From NCBI GenBank assembly GCA_026874595.1, contig CM049312.1, positions 28,921,456-28,985,455 of the forward strand: a stretch of 64,000 bases of DNA, given 5' to 3'. Positions 49,377 to 62,002 of the stretch are shown here, in pieces. Under the pieces are notes generated by a model. That model saw only the letters and a program-made list of their open reading frames with translations. It did no database searches and was not told the origin of the DNA. The translations under genes and the position numbers were made by a program. The DNA is from Sipunculus nudus (lineage: Eukaryota > Annelida > Sipuncula > Golfingiida > Sipunculidae). Position 1 is the first letter of the stretch; each line of letters opens with the position of its first letter.

Positions 49377-52300
49377 CTAAAAACAGTAGGGGGCCCTGAG
49401 ACAGGTATGCACACCCACTAAGGAGCTAACCAATCAACAGGCTCCATTTCACACATGAACACACATGTGGCCGGGCAGCATGGCTCTCTGTTCATACTGG
49501 GCTCATAATCAGTATGATCGATACAAAGTGGAGTCAGGACATAAACAATATTGTCAGAAGCCTACATACCCATACTGACTGTCCACACAAGATCACTAAG
49601 GTCTACAGTGCTCCATACCTCCCCCTCAGAAACCCACTTGCTCCAATATGTCTCCTGAGCCCAGAAATTCTTTGGCTGACCTTGACCTTGACTCCTGTCA
49701 GGTCAGGATCAGGGAGTGAGCTCTGCAGCTCCAATCCCTGTGGCTGGCTGCCAGTGACTCACTCCCTGGGCCATGTGTCGGCAATATGTGCAAGCATAAG
49801 GCTGTATATTATACTAGCTGCGGCATACAATGTGCACACCACAACACAAGTAGCACGCTTCAGACAGGCATTAGCTTGTTAATACCTAAATCAATAACAG
49901 TGTTTCCCAGTGAAAGGATGCTCTTGCGAAGGCAAAATACCTGCCTTACATAAACAGCAGCATTTTAAGCCTTAGTTTTTTCTTTACAAACGTCTAGCCG
50001 GCTGACTTGCATGATTAACATGGTAAGCAGTATGAGGATATTCTCAATACCCATGTAATAACTGCGGGGCACTTGGCTTACACCAAATATCTTGCATGCA
50101 CTAAGCATTACATAATCAATCAGCTCAGTGGCATGTTACAAAATCCACTGTCTGAGGATTTTTTCATTTAGCAGCCTAGAGCCTGTTTGTGATATTTACA
50201 GAATGCACTGGTAATGAACTTGTATTTAACACTTAAACTGATGCCTAATCTGGGAGCGGCAGGGGAATGCAACGCGTAAGAAACAGGGTTGCAGGTAATA
50301 AAAGCAAAAGTGACAGTGACCTGGGAAGTCATAAATAAGAAACAAAAGCATTTATGAAAGATATAGAAACTCCAGCTGAACATTTTCTGTAATATGGAAA
50401 ATTACAGAAACTAAAAATACTAATATAGAAAATTACAAAAGATATTTAAATATTCTGAAGAAAATTGTAAAAAATAAAATATGAAAATAACATTACACAA
50501 GGTGATGATATTAATGTACAAAATGACAAAAGTAAAAATATTGATCATACAAGTCCAGGTGATCAAACTTAATTTGGCCATTAATTATTACTTGTCATAT
50601 CTGTGACAAAATTTTAGATGATCAAGAAATGGACCAGTGCAAATTACTACTTTGTGAAATGATATTTTTACACAAGTGACACAACATGTGTTAATTGTAT
50701 TAATTAACCTTTATATCACAAAGAGAACCACTCAAGACCCAACACTTACACTCAACTTGGCTAGATTTTCATATGAAGTCAATCATATTGCATTTATATA
50801 TTTATAATTCTAAGGATTACCAGTGACCCTAAACAAACCCTCCATGAAGTTACAGTTAAAGATAAGGTCTAGATGGAATGAAGACTGAGTGAAAACTGAC
50901 ATACTATCTGTTATTTATATAAAGAGTGTCAGCATTTGTCTGGAATATATAATTTAATCTCAGCATTAAACCAATAAAGGGATAAAAAGGCAGCAATTGA
51001 TTTACAAATTTGGCAAGGTATCACTTGCATACATGTACAAATATATGAGACAACTGTTACCATTTGAACTTAGATACCATTAAGCAACAGTTAAAACTGA
51101 TAATAAAAAGACAAATATACACTGAAATTCCACTACTACCTTAAATTTTCATATGATCACATTATATCATTATCAGGGTAGGCCATGTATAAGTGTATTA
51201 TTCATAAACTCACTTTTGCTGTAAACATTGAGTCTGTCCCTGTAGTTACCATCTCAACTCACCTATCATAATAAAATATGACAGGGTATCTACAACACCT
51301 TTGTAGTGTTTATAGCCCTAGGTGAAAGAAACACAAGTTTTAATAGAGCCATTTACAATGTACATGTGACTTGAAGGATAAACACACCAGACACTATTGA
51401 AAATTCAATATCCTCTCAAGACCTGCAAATGTCATGACAAAAAAGGGATGGCAGGAATAAATACGGCACCACCGAGAAATAGGTTTACTGTGTGCTCCTC
51501 AGCCCACTACTATCCTATCATCTCCGGAGCGCCCTCGGGCCTGAACAGCATGAACAAATATTGGACAATAGCAAACAAGGACCTGTGGTTGTTGACTCCC
51601 ACGTCTGGGGACACAAACCTTCCTTATATGGTATAACAAATCAGTGACAAGGCGGAGGTCACATGATAGGGAGGCAAATGTAGAAAGTACTGACTATTAA
51701 TGAGGACAGTAAACACACACATGAGTACTACAATGTAATAACCTCTAGACCAGGATACTATAATACCACTGATAAACTAGGCCATGTGAGGCTGTCCATG
51801 AAAAGCTGAACTTTTTCACCTGTATGTAATATCCCCATAAAATGCTGTGTATAACATCTTTTAAACTGCTTGTAGTGACCTTAAAGAGTAATACAATATC
51901 ACTTTTTCATATTATTATCCAAATAATTACCAGGAAGCTTTTATTTAACCATTACCTGATGCAATACTTGAAGGACACCTGAACTGACACACCTCATGCC
52001 TTTAAAAAATAATGCTTCAAATGTTAAAATGTTTAAGATACATCTTTACATAATGTTGCTTTTTTTCCCTGTTCAACTGAGGTCTTCAGGTTAAGTAAAA
52101 TCTCTTAATTAACACATGAGCTAACACAGAAAATTAAAACTCTACTGCACTGGCACAGCTGACATCAATGTAGGTGTTCAGATATGACAAATAGGCAGAG
52201 TGACAAGTCCTGTACACCAGAAAAAAATACAGATCTATTTATTTAAAAATACTGGTTGACTCACTTTGAGTAATATGCATTTTTCATATATACTGAGTGA

Positions 52301-52589
52301 TCAATCGTTAAACAATACAAATAGCAAACACTAACAAGAAAAGTTACTGCATTGTTGTACCTAATTACCTTATTTTACATATTAAGTGTTATCAATATAA
52401 AAACACTGTAATGGTTAAAGGCAGTTAACCGACCTAGTGGCTCAGGATAATCAAAAATTTTACATTCCAGTTAATATCATATCGTTTTAATACTATCATG
52501 CATATTTCAGGGACTATGTTAAAGTTGCACCATATATGATAATGTTAAAACTTGCTTTATTTGACCAGGAAAGTGTACTGCCAGTGCCA
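49377..52589. other. intronic or intergenic DNA
   Basis: The plus frame at 49514-49882 (122 codons) has repetitive composition and no splice support. A few donor-like GTGAGT sites on the minus strand near 51210 and 51260 pair only with weak acceptors. No gene supported. Confidence 0.5.
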
Positions 52590-52700
52590 CTGCCAGCCTA
52601 GATACATGTATGTGTCAAGGCCAAGATCCTGATCTTGATTTAGGCTGGACCACTCTGATCCCAATAGGGATTCAGTCCAGCCTGAATCCCAATCTTCAAT
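52590..52700 (+). repeat. diverged palindromic module (left copy of second inverted pair)
   Basis: TGTCAAGGCCAAGATCCTGA then TCTTGATTTAGGCTGGACC and a GATCCCAATAGGGATTCAG palindrome. Same family as 29380-29640. A reverse-orientation relative is at about 60960-61045, which also shares the neighbouring CAGTGCCA/TGGCACTG phrase. Confidence 0.6.
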
Positions 52701-52979
52701 TAATAACAAAAGGAATGACATCCTGTCTAATCAGTTGAGGGTTATGGCTACCCATACCCATGATCCAGCTCATAACTGAATCTACTTGCCAACTAAATGT
52801 CCACAAGGCTCTTTTTAATTAACAAATCAATATAAATTTTTTTATATTCTTTTATTCCATTAACTAATTCCTGTCAGATATCAGTCCTAGTAATATTCAC
52901 TTGATGAACTAACTCTTTGTATTTTAAGTATGGAATGGCATAAATAAAATTTAGTCATGACAAAACTAGTATTCCGAAA
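52700..52979. other. noncoding spacer
   Basis: Nothing recognised. Confidence 0.5.
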
Positions 52980-53420
52980 CAATTACCCCTCCCCCCCCTT
53001 TTAAGAGCAGGCCCCCAGAAGGCATGTAATGTTCCTGACATGTGGCACCAGTGATACCAATTAAACTCCTCATATTTGTGCAATTTTCATCAAAAATGTT
53101 TCTGGCCGTACATCCATCCATTCCATAGATATGAGCGATTTTTACCCATAGCAAATACATGGATGGATGCCAACCAAAGACAACTGCAGATGGTGCCTCC
53201 AGTCTTGAATACAAGATGGAGGTATCTCAGATCTATGGACATGCACAATTTCAGGCCAAAACGGCAAATCACTTCTGAGAAAAGAGCTTCTTTATTCTAT
53301 GAAAATGGGAAGGTAGGTAGTGCCACCTGTCTGGTCTACAAAAAAAATCCCCAAGAAGTATACTTGTACATGCCAAATTTCAGACCAATACACTGAACCA
53401 CTCCTGAGATATGAGCAATT
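52980..53420 (+). repeat. diverged copy of the 11.9-12.8 kb tandem family
   Basis: After a C-rich run, ATATGAGCGATTTT, GCAGATGGTGCCTCCAGTC, AGGTAGTGCCACCTGTC and CTGAGATATGAGCAATTT recur in the same order as at 11.9-12.8 kb. Confidence 0.65.
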
Positions 53421-53479
53421 TTCACCTGAAGTAAATGTATAATTTGAAAAATTCAGAACTAATTTTGGGTATTCAATTG

Positions 53480-54110
53480 AATCTTGAATTAATAAAGTTA
53501 TATTCCTGACAAAAAGTCTCCAGCTTCAGCAATTCTCGTCTTAGGTGAGTAAATATATTTCTTGATTTTTAAAAAGTGCATTATGTTTGGGCCCATAACT
53601 TTAAAAAAATACGCAATACTGACATCATTTCTGGCATGTGCATAGCAAATGTATAGAAAAATATGTATATTATATATGGTCAAAATCAGATCAGTGGTTT
53701 TGATATTAGGCAGTCTTGAAGTGTAACAATGGGTTTTTAATGGAAAAATGAAATTTTATTATTAATATCTCGAAGGTATTAAGTCCTAGTGACCAAATTC
53801 TTGGTATGGTAGGGGATTTTGGAGACATCTAATTGTATGCCGAATTTAAGGAACTTAGAGCTGAAGCTGGGGAGCTGAGCTCTTGCAAACTGCATAACAC
53901 TAGCTTGATGTAAACAATATGTTACATGGTGCTTGAAAACTTGATTAAAATCTACAGTTTTTGATCAACTAGTTTTAAATTTTTGGTGTTAACAGTTGAA
54001 ATGCTAACAAAAACATGCTGTGAAAATTAAATCCACAGTACTTACAGGAAAAAAACGTGCCATGGTCAAAGTTGGGCAAAATTTAAGATACCAATTTTTT
54101 ATTTTTATTA
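53480..54110 (+). mobile_element. GGGCCCATAACTT family, first direct copy
   Basis: Runs from ATATTCCTGACAAAAAGTCT through GTGCATTATGTTTGGGCCCA, CAGTCTTGAAGTGTAACAAT and GTGCCATGGTCAAAGTTGGG. Almost identical, over about 600 bp, to 55160-55790 some 1.68 kb downstream. Confidence 0.9.
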
Positions 54111-54999
54111 ATATTTTAAAAAATTTTAAAAGATTTTACAAGTTTTATAAATTTGTATTAAAAAAACACTGAAAATATAAGTTAAAATATTAGAATTCTT
54201 AGTTTCAATCATTATACATCCAGAGTGTAGCTCATATTGGGTCATATTATGCATACACATATAATTTTATTATTTTTAAATCACAAATTTTTAAACTGAA
54301 TTTAAAAGAAAATAATGCCACAACATGGCATCTACAAGATTATTCCTTGAATCACTATTAAAAAGTTTTGCACATTGGAGTTTTCAGTACATGCTTAATC
54401 TTATTCACCAAAATAAAATAAGATTCTGTTAATTTGGGAAAATAAAAACATCTTTTCAAATAAAGTATACACACTGATTGTTGAATGAGGGACAAACAAT
54501 ATCATTATGCTAATTACAATCTAAGCTTTAATTTATTCCTGGAATTAATAGTCAATTTCACACCTGGTGAAGTTTTTACTCTTCTCAAGGAAGGAATTAC
54601 TTGTCTGATGAACATCCACACTTTCATAGCAATACACCACTTTGTGGACACAATTAAATGTGCACTTTAATCATTGTAACCCTGGTGGTAAATACAAAAT
54701 CTAAAATGTAGCATAGCCAAGAATAAACTGAAATACAGAAAATTATAACATTCATCTAGTTAATGCATCATCTAGGGGGGGGGGGGGGGGGGGGGGTGCA
54801 GGGCAGAGGGGAAGCCTGCTAGTAGTGGCCCAGCTGAGCCATGACAAGCTGCCTGGGGTGGGTTACATAATGCAAGTGAAGGCTTTACTACTAGGTGGGC
54901 TAGATGTAAACAACACTTGACATGGTGTATGAAAACTTGAATAAAAGCTACTCTTTTCAATCAATTCCTTTGAAATTTCAGATTTTAAAAGATTAGATC
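54111..54999. other. spacer between two GGGCCCATAACTT copies
   Basis: AT-rich DNA with a G22 run at 54775-54796 and no supported gene. Confidence 0.5.
54775..54796. repeat. G22 homopolymer
   Basis: Uninterrupted run of 22 G. Confidence 0.95.
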
Positions 55000-56105
55000 C
55001 TTATGTATATATGCTGTTAAAATTAAATCAAAAGTGCTTTACAGAAAAAAAACATGCCATTGCCAAAGTTGAACAAAATTTAGGGTACTGATTTTTTATT
55101 TAAGCTAATAACTTGAAAAATTTGCAAAATTCAGATCTAATTTTGGGTAAACAATCGAATCTTAATTAAATAAAGTTATATTCCTGACAAAAAGTCTCCA
55201 GCTTCAGCAATTCTCGTCTTAGGTGAGTAAATATATTTCTTGATTTTTAAAAAAGTGCATTATGTTTGGGCCCATAACTTTAAAAAAATACGCAATACTG
55301 ACATCATTTCTGGCATGTGCATAGCAAATGTATAGAAAAATATGTATATTATATATGGTCAAAATCAGATCAGTGGTTTTGATATTAGGCAGTCTTGAAG
55401 TGTAACAATGGGTTTTTAATGGAAAAATGAAATTTTATTATTAATATCTCGAAGGAATTAAGTCCTAGTGACCAAATTCTTGGCATGGTAGGGGATTTTG
55501 GAGAAATCTAACTGTATGCCAAATTAAAGGAACTTAGAGCTGAAGCTCGGGAGCTGAGCTCTAGCAAACTGCATAACACTAGCAATATGTGACATGGTGC
55601 TTGAAACTTGAATAAAATCTACAGTTTTTGATCAACTGGTTTCAAATTTTTGGTGTTAACAGTTGAAATGCTAACAAAAACATGCTGTGAAAATTAAATC
55701 CACAGTACTTACAGGAAAAAAAACGTGCCATGGTCAAAGTTGGGCAAAATTTAAGGTACCAATTTTTTATTTTTGCTTATATTTTAAAAATTTTAAAAGA
55801 TTTTGTTCTAATTTTAGGTATACAAGTTAATTTTGATTAATTAAAGTAATATTACTGGAAAAAAAGTGCTTAGCTTGAACAAGTTTTGTGTTAAGTGATA
55901 AAATTTCTTTCCTGATTATTTACAAAATGCATTATGTTTGGGCCCATAACTTTTTTAAATTATATAATACAGACCTAATTTCTGGCATGTACATAGGAAT
56001 TATATAGAGGATTATTTGTAGGAAATATGAGGAAAAACAGATGAGTGGTTTTGATATTAGGCAGTCCTGAAGTGTGAAAATAGGTTTTTAATAAAAAAAT
56101 TTCCT
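55000..56105 (+). repeat. left arm of large inverted repeat (GGGCCCATAACTT family)
   Basis: Contains two monomers of the family (from about 55080 and 55830). Its sequence recurs in reverse complement at 56330-57455, for example GAGTGGTTTTGATATTAGGC at about 56043 against GCCTAATATCAAAACCACTC at about 56380. Confidence 0.9.
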
Positions 56106-56329
56106 TAATTAGCTCAGCTGACTATAAGTCATCTGAGCTATAGTCGTGGTCCATTGTCCGTCGTCCGTCCGTCTGTCCGTCCGTCCGTCCGTCCGTCCGT
56201 CCGTAGATGTGGCACATTTTGAAACCGTAAGACCTAGGAATCCAAAATTCAGCATAATGTTAGATGTCCCTAAGATCTCCTACCAAGCCGAAAACAGGGT
56301 CTTTGCGACTTCATTCCTTTGAGAAATTA
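56106..56329 (-). mobile_element. 3' terminus of the inverted element, with (CCGT)n, at the hairpin centre
   Basis: Starts with TTAGCTCAGCTGACTATAAG then TCATCTGAGCTATAG, the reverse complement of the 60540-60580 terminus, followed by GGTCCATTGTCCGTCGTCC and a CCGT microsatellite to 56204. It forms the non-duplicated loop between the two arms. Confidence 0.85.
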
Positions 56330-57455
56330 AGGAAAAACCTCAATTTTTTATTAAAAACCTATTTTCACACTTTAGGACTGCCTAATATCAAAACCACTCA
56401 TCTGTTTTTCCTCATATTTCCTATAAATAATCCTCTATATAATTCCTATGTACATGCCAGAAATTAGGTCTGTATTATTTAATTTAAAAAAGTTATGGGC
56501 CCAAACATAATGCATTTTGTAAATAATCAGGAAAGAAATTTTATCACTTAACACAAAACTTGTTAAAGCTAAGCACTTTTTTTCCAGTAATATTACTTTT
56601 ATTAATCAAAATTAAATTGTATACCCAAAATTAGATCAAAATCTTTTAAATTTTTAAAAATATTACCAAAAATAAAAAATTGGTACCTTAAATTTTGCCC
56701 AACTTTGACCATGGCACGTTTTTTTTGCTGTAACTGCTGTGGATTTAATTTTCACAGCATGTTTTTGTTAGCATTTCAACTGTTAACACCAAAAATTTGA
56801 AACCAGTTGATCAAAAACTGTAGATTTTATTCAAGTTTTCAAGCACCATGTCACATATTGCTAGTGTTATGCAGTTTGCTAGAGCTCAGCTCCCGAGCTT
56901 CAGCTCTAAGTTCCTTAAATTTGGCATACAGTTAGATTTCTCCAAAATCCCCTACCATGCCAAGAATTTGGTCACTAGGACTTGATTCCCTCGAGATATC
57001 AATGAAAAACTTCATTTTTCCATTAAAAACCCAATGTTACACTTTAAGACTGCCTAATATCAAAACCACTGATCTGACTTTGATCATATATAATATACAT
57101 ATTTTTCTATACATTCACTATGCACATGCCAGAAATGATGTCAGTATTGTGTATTTTTTTTAAGTTATGGGCCCAAACTTAATGCACTTTGAAAAAAAAT
57201 CAAGAAATATATTTACTCCCTTAACAAGGGCATTGCTGAAGCTAGAGATCTTTTTTGTCAGGGATGTAACATTATTTAATCAAGATTCAATTGAATACCC
57301 AAAATTAGTTCTGAATTTTTCAAATTTTATAAGTTATTAGTATAAATATAAAATTAGTACCTTAAATTTTGCCCAACTGTGACCATGGCACGTTTGTTTC
57401 CCGTGAGCACTGTTGATATAATTTTCATATCATGCACACATAAGGATTTCAGCTT
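56330..57455 (-). repeat. right arm of large inverted repeat
   Basis: Reverse-orientation copy of 55000-56105 with the same phrase order (AAAACCTATTTTCACACTTT, GTTATGGGCCCAAACATAAT, AAATTTTGCCCAACTTTGAC). Arms are highly similar but carry scattered substitutions and small indels. Confidence 0.9.
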
Positions 57456-58690
57456 TTTAGTTTAGAAAGCTGAAAGAAATTTGCCAAATATTGTAGCTTT
57501 TATTAATGTTTTTTATGAGACCCTGTCAGACTTTGGCTCTCTCCAGCCCCTCTTGAGTCACCTGTATGTCGACCTTGTTGACCTTTCATCAAATTATGCA
57601 CGCTTGAGGGGAGAATCCAGGCAGCTTATGGCCAGCCACAGTTGATCCAGGTGTTCAACCCAACTCATCTAGTAGTTTTAACCAACAACATAACAATAAA
57701 CAATAAATTAATAAATTTTTATTGGTTTTTAATAACAAATTAAAGAAAAATAGAAAAGGAATTTGTTAGTTTATAATAACAGGAAATTAACTTGCAGTTA
57801 CTGATGATATAAGAATCTTGTATCGATGGGTAGAATGTCACATATTCCAAATAACACCATGCAGTCACCTATGGCATTTTTCAGTTCATTTTTAATGATA
57901 AAGAAGTAAATCATATTATTCATTACTAATCATTAAGGATTATATGAAGGAAATTAATGATAGACAAAGATGCAGTTGATTATATTAATCTAGATTCCTA
58001 CTGTGTCTAGTGTGTACATTGATGTGAAATTAGTCCAAAATGAATTTTTTACAGTTATTTTTTAATATAAATAAAAGCCATAAAACCAGGTACTTATGAT
58101 CATTATTTAAATGTGTGAATTTTGTATATTCTGGATTCTCAACATCATTGTTTGTTGAAAACTGAATAAATACCAGACATGGTGCGAATACTTTGCAATT
58201 GTATTTAAACACGAATATGAATATGTACTCCATTATAAAATTTCTTTCATAAGAATGGGAATTCAGGTAAAAATGAAAGTATATGAATACTCGTGCAAAT
58301 ACTTTAAAAATGTATTCATGAATGCATTCATGAATATATTCTTTAATATTATTTTAATAATCATATCAGTTATATTTCATTTTAAAAAATCATATGATTC
58401 TCTTATTATTTTTAATAAAAATTATATTTGGGACAATATTTGTAATTTTTTTAATAAATAGTTAAACTCTTATATTATATGTTCTGCTTATAAGTTATAT
58501 GGCCAAGTCAAAATCTGTGTGACAGTAGTACTCCATTTGTTAATAAAATAAATGAAATCAATCCTCTTCCCTGTCTCCAAAGGTACTATCAAAATCATAC
58601 ATAAGCTAAACAACAACAACTCATAATACAGCTTATATTTATTACCACACAAAACCAGCATGTGCCTCATTTCTAAATAATATTTTTTAA
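57456..58690. other. noncoding AT-rich DNA
   Basis: No gene supported; the short plus and minus frames at 58030-58670 are AT-codon-biased chance frames. Confidence 0.5.
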
Positions 58691-59120
58691 TTAATAATTA
58701 ATATATAGGTCCCTTGTTAAAATCCTATTTTCACACTTCAGGACTGCCTAATATCAAAACCACTCATCTGTTTGTCCTCATATTTACTATAAATATTCCT
58801 CTATATAGTTCCTATGTACATGCCAGAAATTAAGTCTGTAAAGTATAAATTCTTTAAGTTATGGGCCCAAACATAATGGACTTTGTAAAAAATCAGGAAA
58901 AATAATAACTCACTTAACATGAACAAATTTGAAACAAGAGTCTATTTTCTCAAGTATATAACTATGTTTAATTAAGATTCAATTGTTTACCAAAAATTAG
59001 ATCTGAATTTTGTAAATTTTTTAAGTTCTTAGCATAAAAAAAAAATCAGTACCTTAAATTTTGCCCAACTTTGACCATGGCACGTTTTTTTCCTGTAAGC
59101 ACCATTGATTTAATTTTCAC
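58691..59120 (-). mobile_element. another inverted GGGCCCATAACTT copy, truncated
   Basis: From TAGGTCCCTTGTTAAAATCC through TTATGGGCCCAAACATAATG to GACCATGGCACGTTTTTTTC, matching 56340-56740 in the same orientation. Lacks the 3' cap. Confidence 0.85.
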
Positions 59121-60335
59121 AGTGTGTAAACATAAATATTTAGTTTGTCTAAATCTGAAATTTGAAAATAAAAGCTTGAAAATTAAGCTGGTTATTGATT
59201 TTTTTTCTGTAGTCACTTGCTTTGATTACAGATGCAGGGTCCCACTCCAGGTCACTGGAAGTCAGCTATGCCAGGGTTTCTGATTTGTTACAGTCACTGG
59301 GGGAGATCCCCTGCTGTGACAGGTGTACAGTTATTCTCATATCACCACCCCAATCACCCCCCCCCCCCCCCCCCCCCCACCGGCAAACCCAACCCACCAA
59401 GTGTTATGCAGTAATTGTTATTGTTTTCACTGTATCTCCTTAATTGTAATGCTGTTTCCACTCCGATATGCAAAAACTTTCCTTGAAAAAATAATTCAAG
59501 GTGTAATCCAGAAGAAGCAATGTTGTGTAATGTAGCATTTTTAAAGAAATCAATTTTCTTTTAAATGATTTTAACAAATATAAATGAACCCATCAGTATG
59601 CTTTAATTATTATAAAATATGAAGCACATTATGGATAAATAAAGACACAATTAAAAATTGTGAAATCTAAATCAAGTATTATTTTTAGATATTTATTGTT
59701 TTGCAGATTTAAAAGATATATTTTTGTGGTAAAAAATAAATCAACATTTGTATGCATGATGTGGTGTTATCTGACAAGATTGAGATTTATGATGATGCAA
59801 TTGAGAATTATGAATCAACTTTTATATTCAGATATATATGTTAAATTGGAAATGTATAAAAATATAAACTTAAATTAGAAAATAATTGATAAAAAAATCA
59901 GGATTTAATACAAACATTTGTTCATTATTTTCCTGCCTCAGCAGAATTTGAGATCAGGCTTTGTTTGCCCTGTTTTATGTTGTTAATTAGCTATATTTCA
60001 ACTGTATACATTTCATAAAAAAATACATATATATTTAATAATATATATTATACAAAAATAGATGCAATTGAACAAATGTGTAAACTACTGAAATGTCAAC
60101 AGTTAATCGAAAAACCAACTAATGATCATGGTAATAGTACAGATCATTTGTTCACAAACTGCTCACATGCTTTAGTTTCAACATTAGGAAACACATGGTC
60201 AGGTTACAAAATATTTTTTGCAACAATTTCTTGCTCATCAATACAAACCAATCATATAAACCAACCATGGCCTTTATTACCTCTTCCTCTTACACTTTAT
60301 CTCCATTAGATATTATTTTAGATTTTTACCTTCAA
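59121..60335. other. noncoding DNA
   Basis: C22 run at 59357-59378; no supported gene. Confidence 0.5.
59357..59378. repeat. C22 homopolymer
   Basis: Uninterrupted run of 22 C. Confidence 0.95.
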
Positions 60336-60585
60336 GGTTAACGTCAGCTGAGCACAGAGACCCATAGGTCCCTTGTTTCTCAAAGGAATGAAGTCGCAAA
60401 GACCCAGTTTTCGGCTTGGTAGGAGATCTTGGGGACATCTAACATTATGCTGAATTTTGGATTCCTAGGTCTTATGGTTTCAAAACGTGCCACATCTACG
60501 GACGGACAGACAGACAGACGGACGTACAACGGACAATGGACCACGACTATAGCTCAGATGACTTATAGTCAGCTGAGCTAATGAT
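60336..60585 (+). mobile_element. element junction: inverted 5' cap next to a plus-strand 3' terminus
   Basis: GTCAGCTGAGCACAGAGACC and CATAGGTCCCTTG form an inverted 5' cap. It abuts AAAGGAATGAAGTCGCAAAG, CTCAGATGACTTATAGTCAG and CTGAGCTAA, a plus-oriented family 3' end matching the reverse complement of 56106-56320. Confidence 0.75.
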
Positions 60586-61983
60586 TGCAGTTGGTGCAAC
60601 AGGTCATGAATACAAGATTGGGTTATCCAAGATCAATGGACATGAACAATTTCAGCCCAATCTGTCCATTAGTTTTTGACTATAATGCTCACAGTACTGT
60701 CAAGTGGCAATGATGGGGTATTAAAAAAGGCGTGAACACAAGAAAAGAACAGAAGGTGGCGCCACCTGGGTTATGCAGAAGACAGAGCTATCCAAGATCT
60801 TCTGTCAATTTGATTTTTGGATCAAACCATGCAAGATTTCTTGAGATATATAAGAATTGGTGCGATTTTCCCCCAAAATGGCCCTAATCAAGGTCAAGGT
60901 CAATCCTAGTTACGGTCATGACCCAATTTTACATAGGCTTTGTCCTCTAACCCATATCTATGGAATCCTGACTGGGATTTGGTCTTGATTGGTCCAGATG
61001 GGGATCTGGGGCTTTACATAAGCATACACTGGCACTGAAATCTGACAATATCTGTCAGTGATACGGTACATAGCATTATTACTGGGCTGCACACACCTCA
61101 AAGGCTGCCTTTCTTAGCTATGCTTATTTTTGCATATACCAGTATTATGTATCTGTTTACTGCCTACATGACTGGCCATACAAAACTATGGCAGGGTTTC
61201 AAAAGAGCATACCTGAACATACACCATTCATTGTAAATAAGACATGACACCTGATTTTGACATCAGCTAGATTTTAAGACAATTGCTAGCATCAAATGTG
61301 GGAGACATATGTCTTGGTCAAAATATGAGGAGCTTTCTAGAATCGATGGGGTTTACAATAAATTTCTGAATCAGTATATGAAGACAAAAGCATGAGAAAT
61401 CTACAGGAGCAATTAAATTTCAGTCAATATATGTATAATTAAAAATACAGGTGGCACCCGTACCTTGTTCAAGCTTTGCAAGATCAACAGGCACACCAAA
61501 TATCAGGAATGTCTATGAAACAAATGTTGAGAAATTTGGATTTTCACATTTCATAATTTAACAGGAATGCAGGTGGTAACTGATTCAACAGAAAAATGTC
61601 ATCAAACTTCAAAGACCCATGGGTACCCCAGACTATATAAAAATCCATGGAAAGGTTTCTGTCCATATCTACAATAAATATTTCCCTGATAAACATAAAC
61701 TAAAAGTAGCGAAAGGTGTAGAAATTTACACCAAGCAATTGTAAATGTAGACAGCTGAGTTGGACTGTAATTTACACAAATGTAGAAAATGGTTTAATGT
61801 TCATTGCAAGCTATGATAAGTATACAGTGTCAAAAGGGTTCAGTTTTAAAATCAACTGATGGTTAAAATACTAAATTTGTCAGTTTTAAGCATATATAAA
61901 CTAAGGACTCACACTGGAAACATACTGGTGAACTGTCAGAAAAGGTAACCAGGTCACAGTGAACTAATTCTCTGCATTCTTAC
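60586..61983. repeat. mixed repeat fragments, including GGTGGCGCCACC units
   Basis: GCAGTTGGTGCAACAGG, GAAGGTGGCGCCACCTGGG (about 60752) and AGCTATCCAAGATC phrases relate this to 11.9-12.8 kb. A palindromic-module relative lies at about 60960-61045. Further decayed pieces include ACAGGTGGCACCC at 61450 and AGACCCATGGGTACC at 61613. Confidence 0.6.
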
Positions 61984-62002
61984 CCCATTTATGAAGTGAC
62001 AC
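61984..62002 (-). CDS. possible 19-nt microexon, phase 0 to 1
   Basis: The minus strand shows one of the strongest-looking acceptors in the window (a pyrimidine-rich run ending GTTGTTTATCAG), then 19 bases, then a donor (TGGG then GTAAGA). Read from phase 0 it gives VSLHKW plus one base. Spliced to 49236-49376 this reads SLHKWGYLCQHL without a break. Frame consistency over so few codons is weak evidence, and a chance pairing of splice sites cannot be excluded. Confidence 0.2.

Noticed and set aside
49514-49882. 122-codon plus-strand frame
   Set aside because: Composition is Thr/Leu/Ser-biased without splice or start support, and no recognisable domain.
54772-54960. Minus frame ending in poly-Pro
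   Set aside because: The Pro run is the G22 homopolymer read on the other strand.
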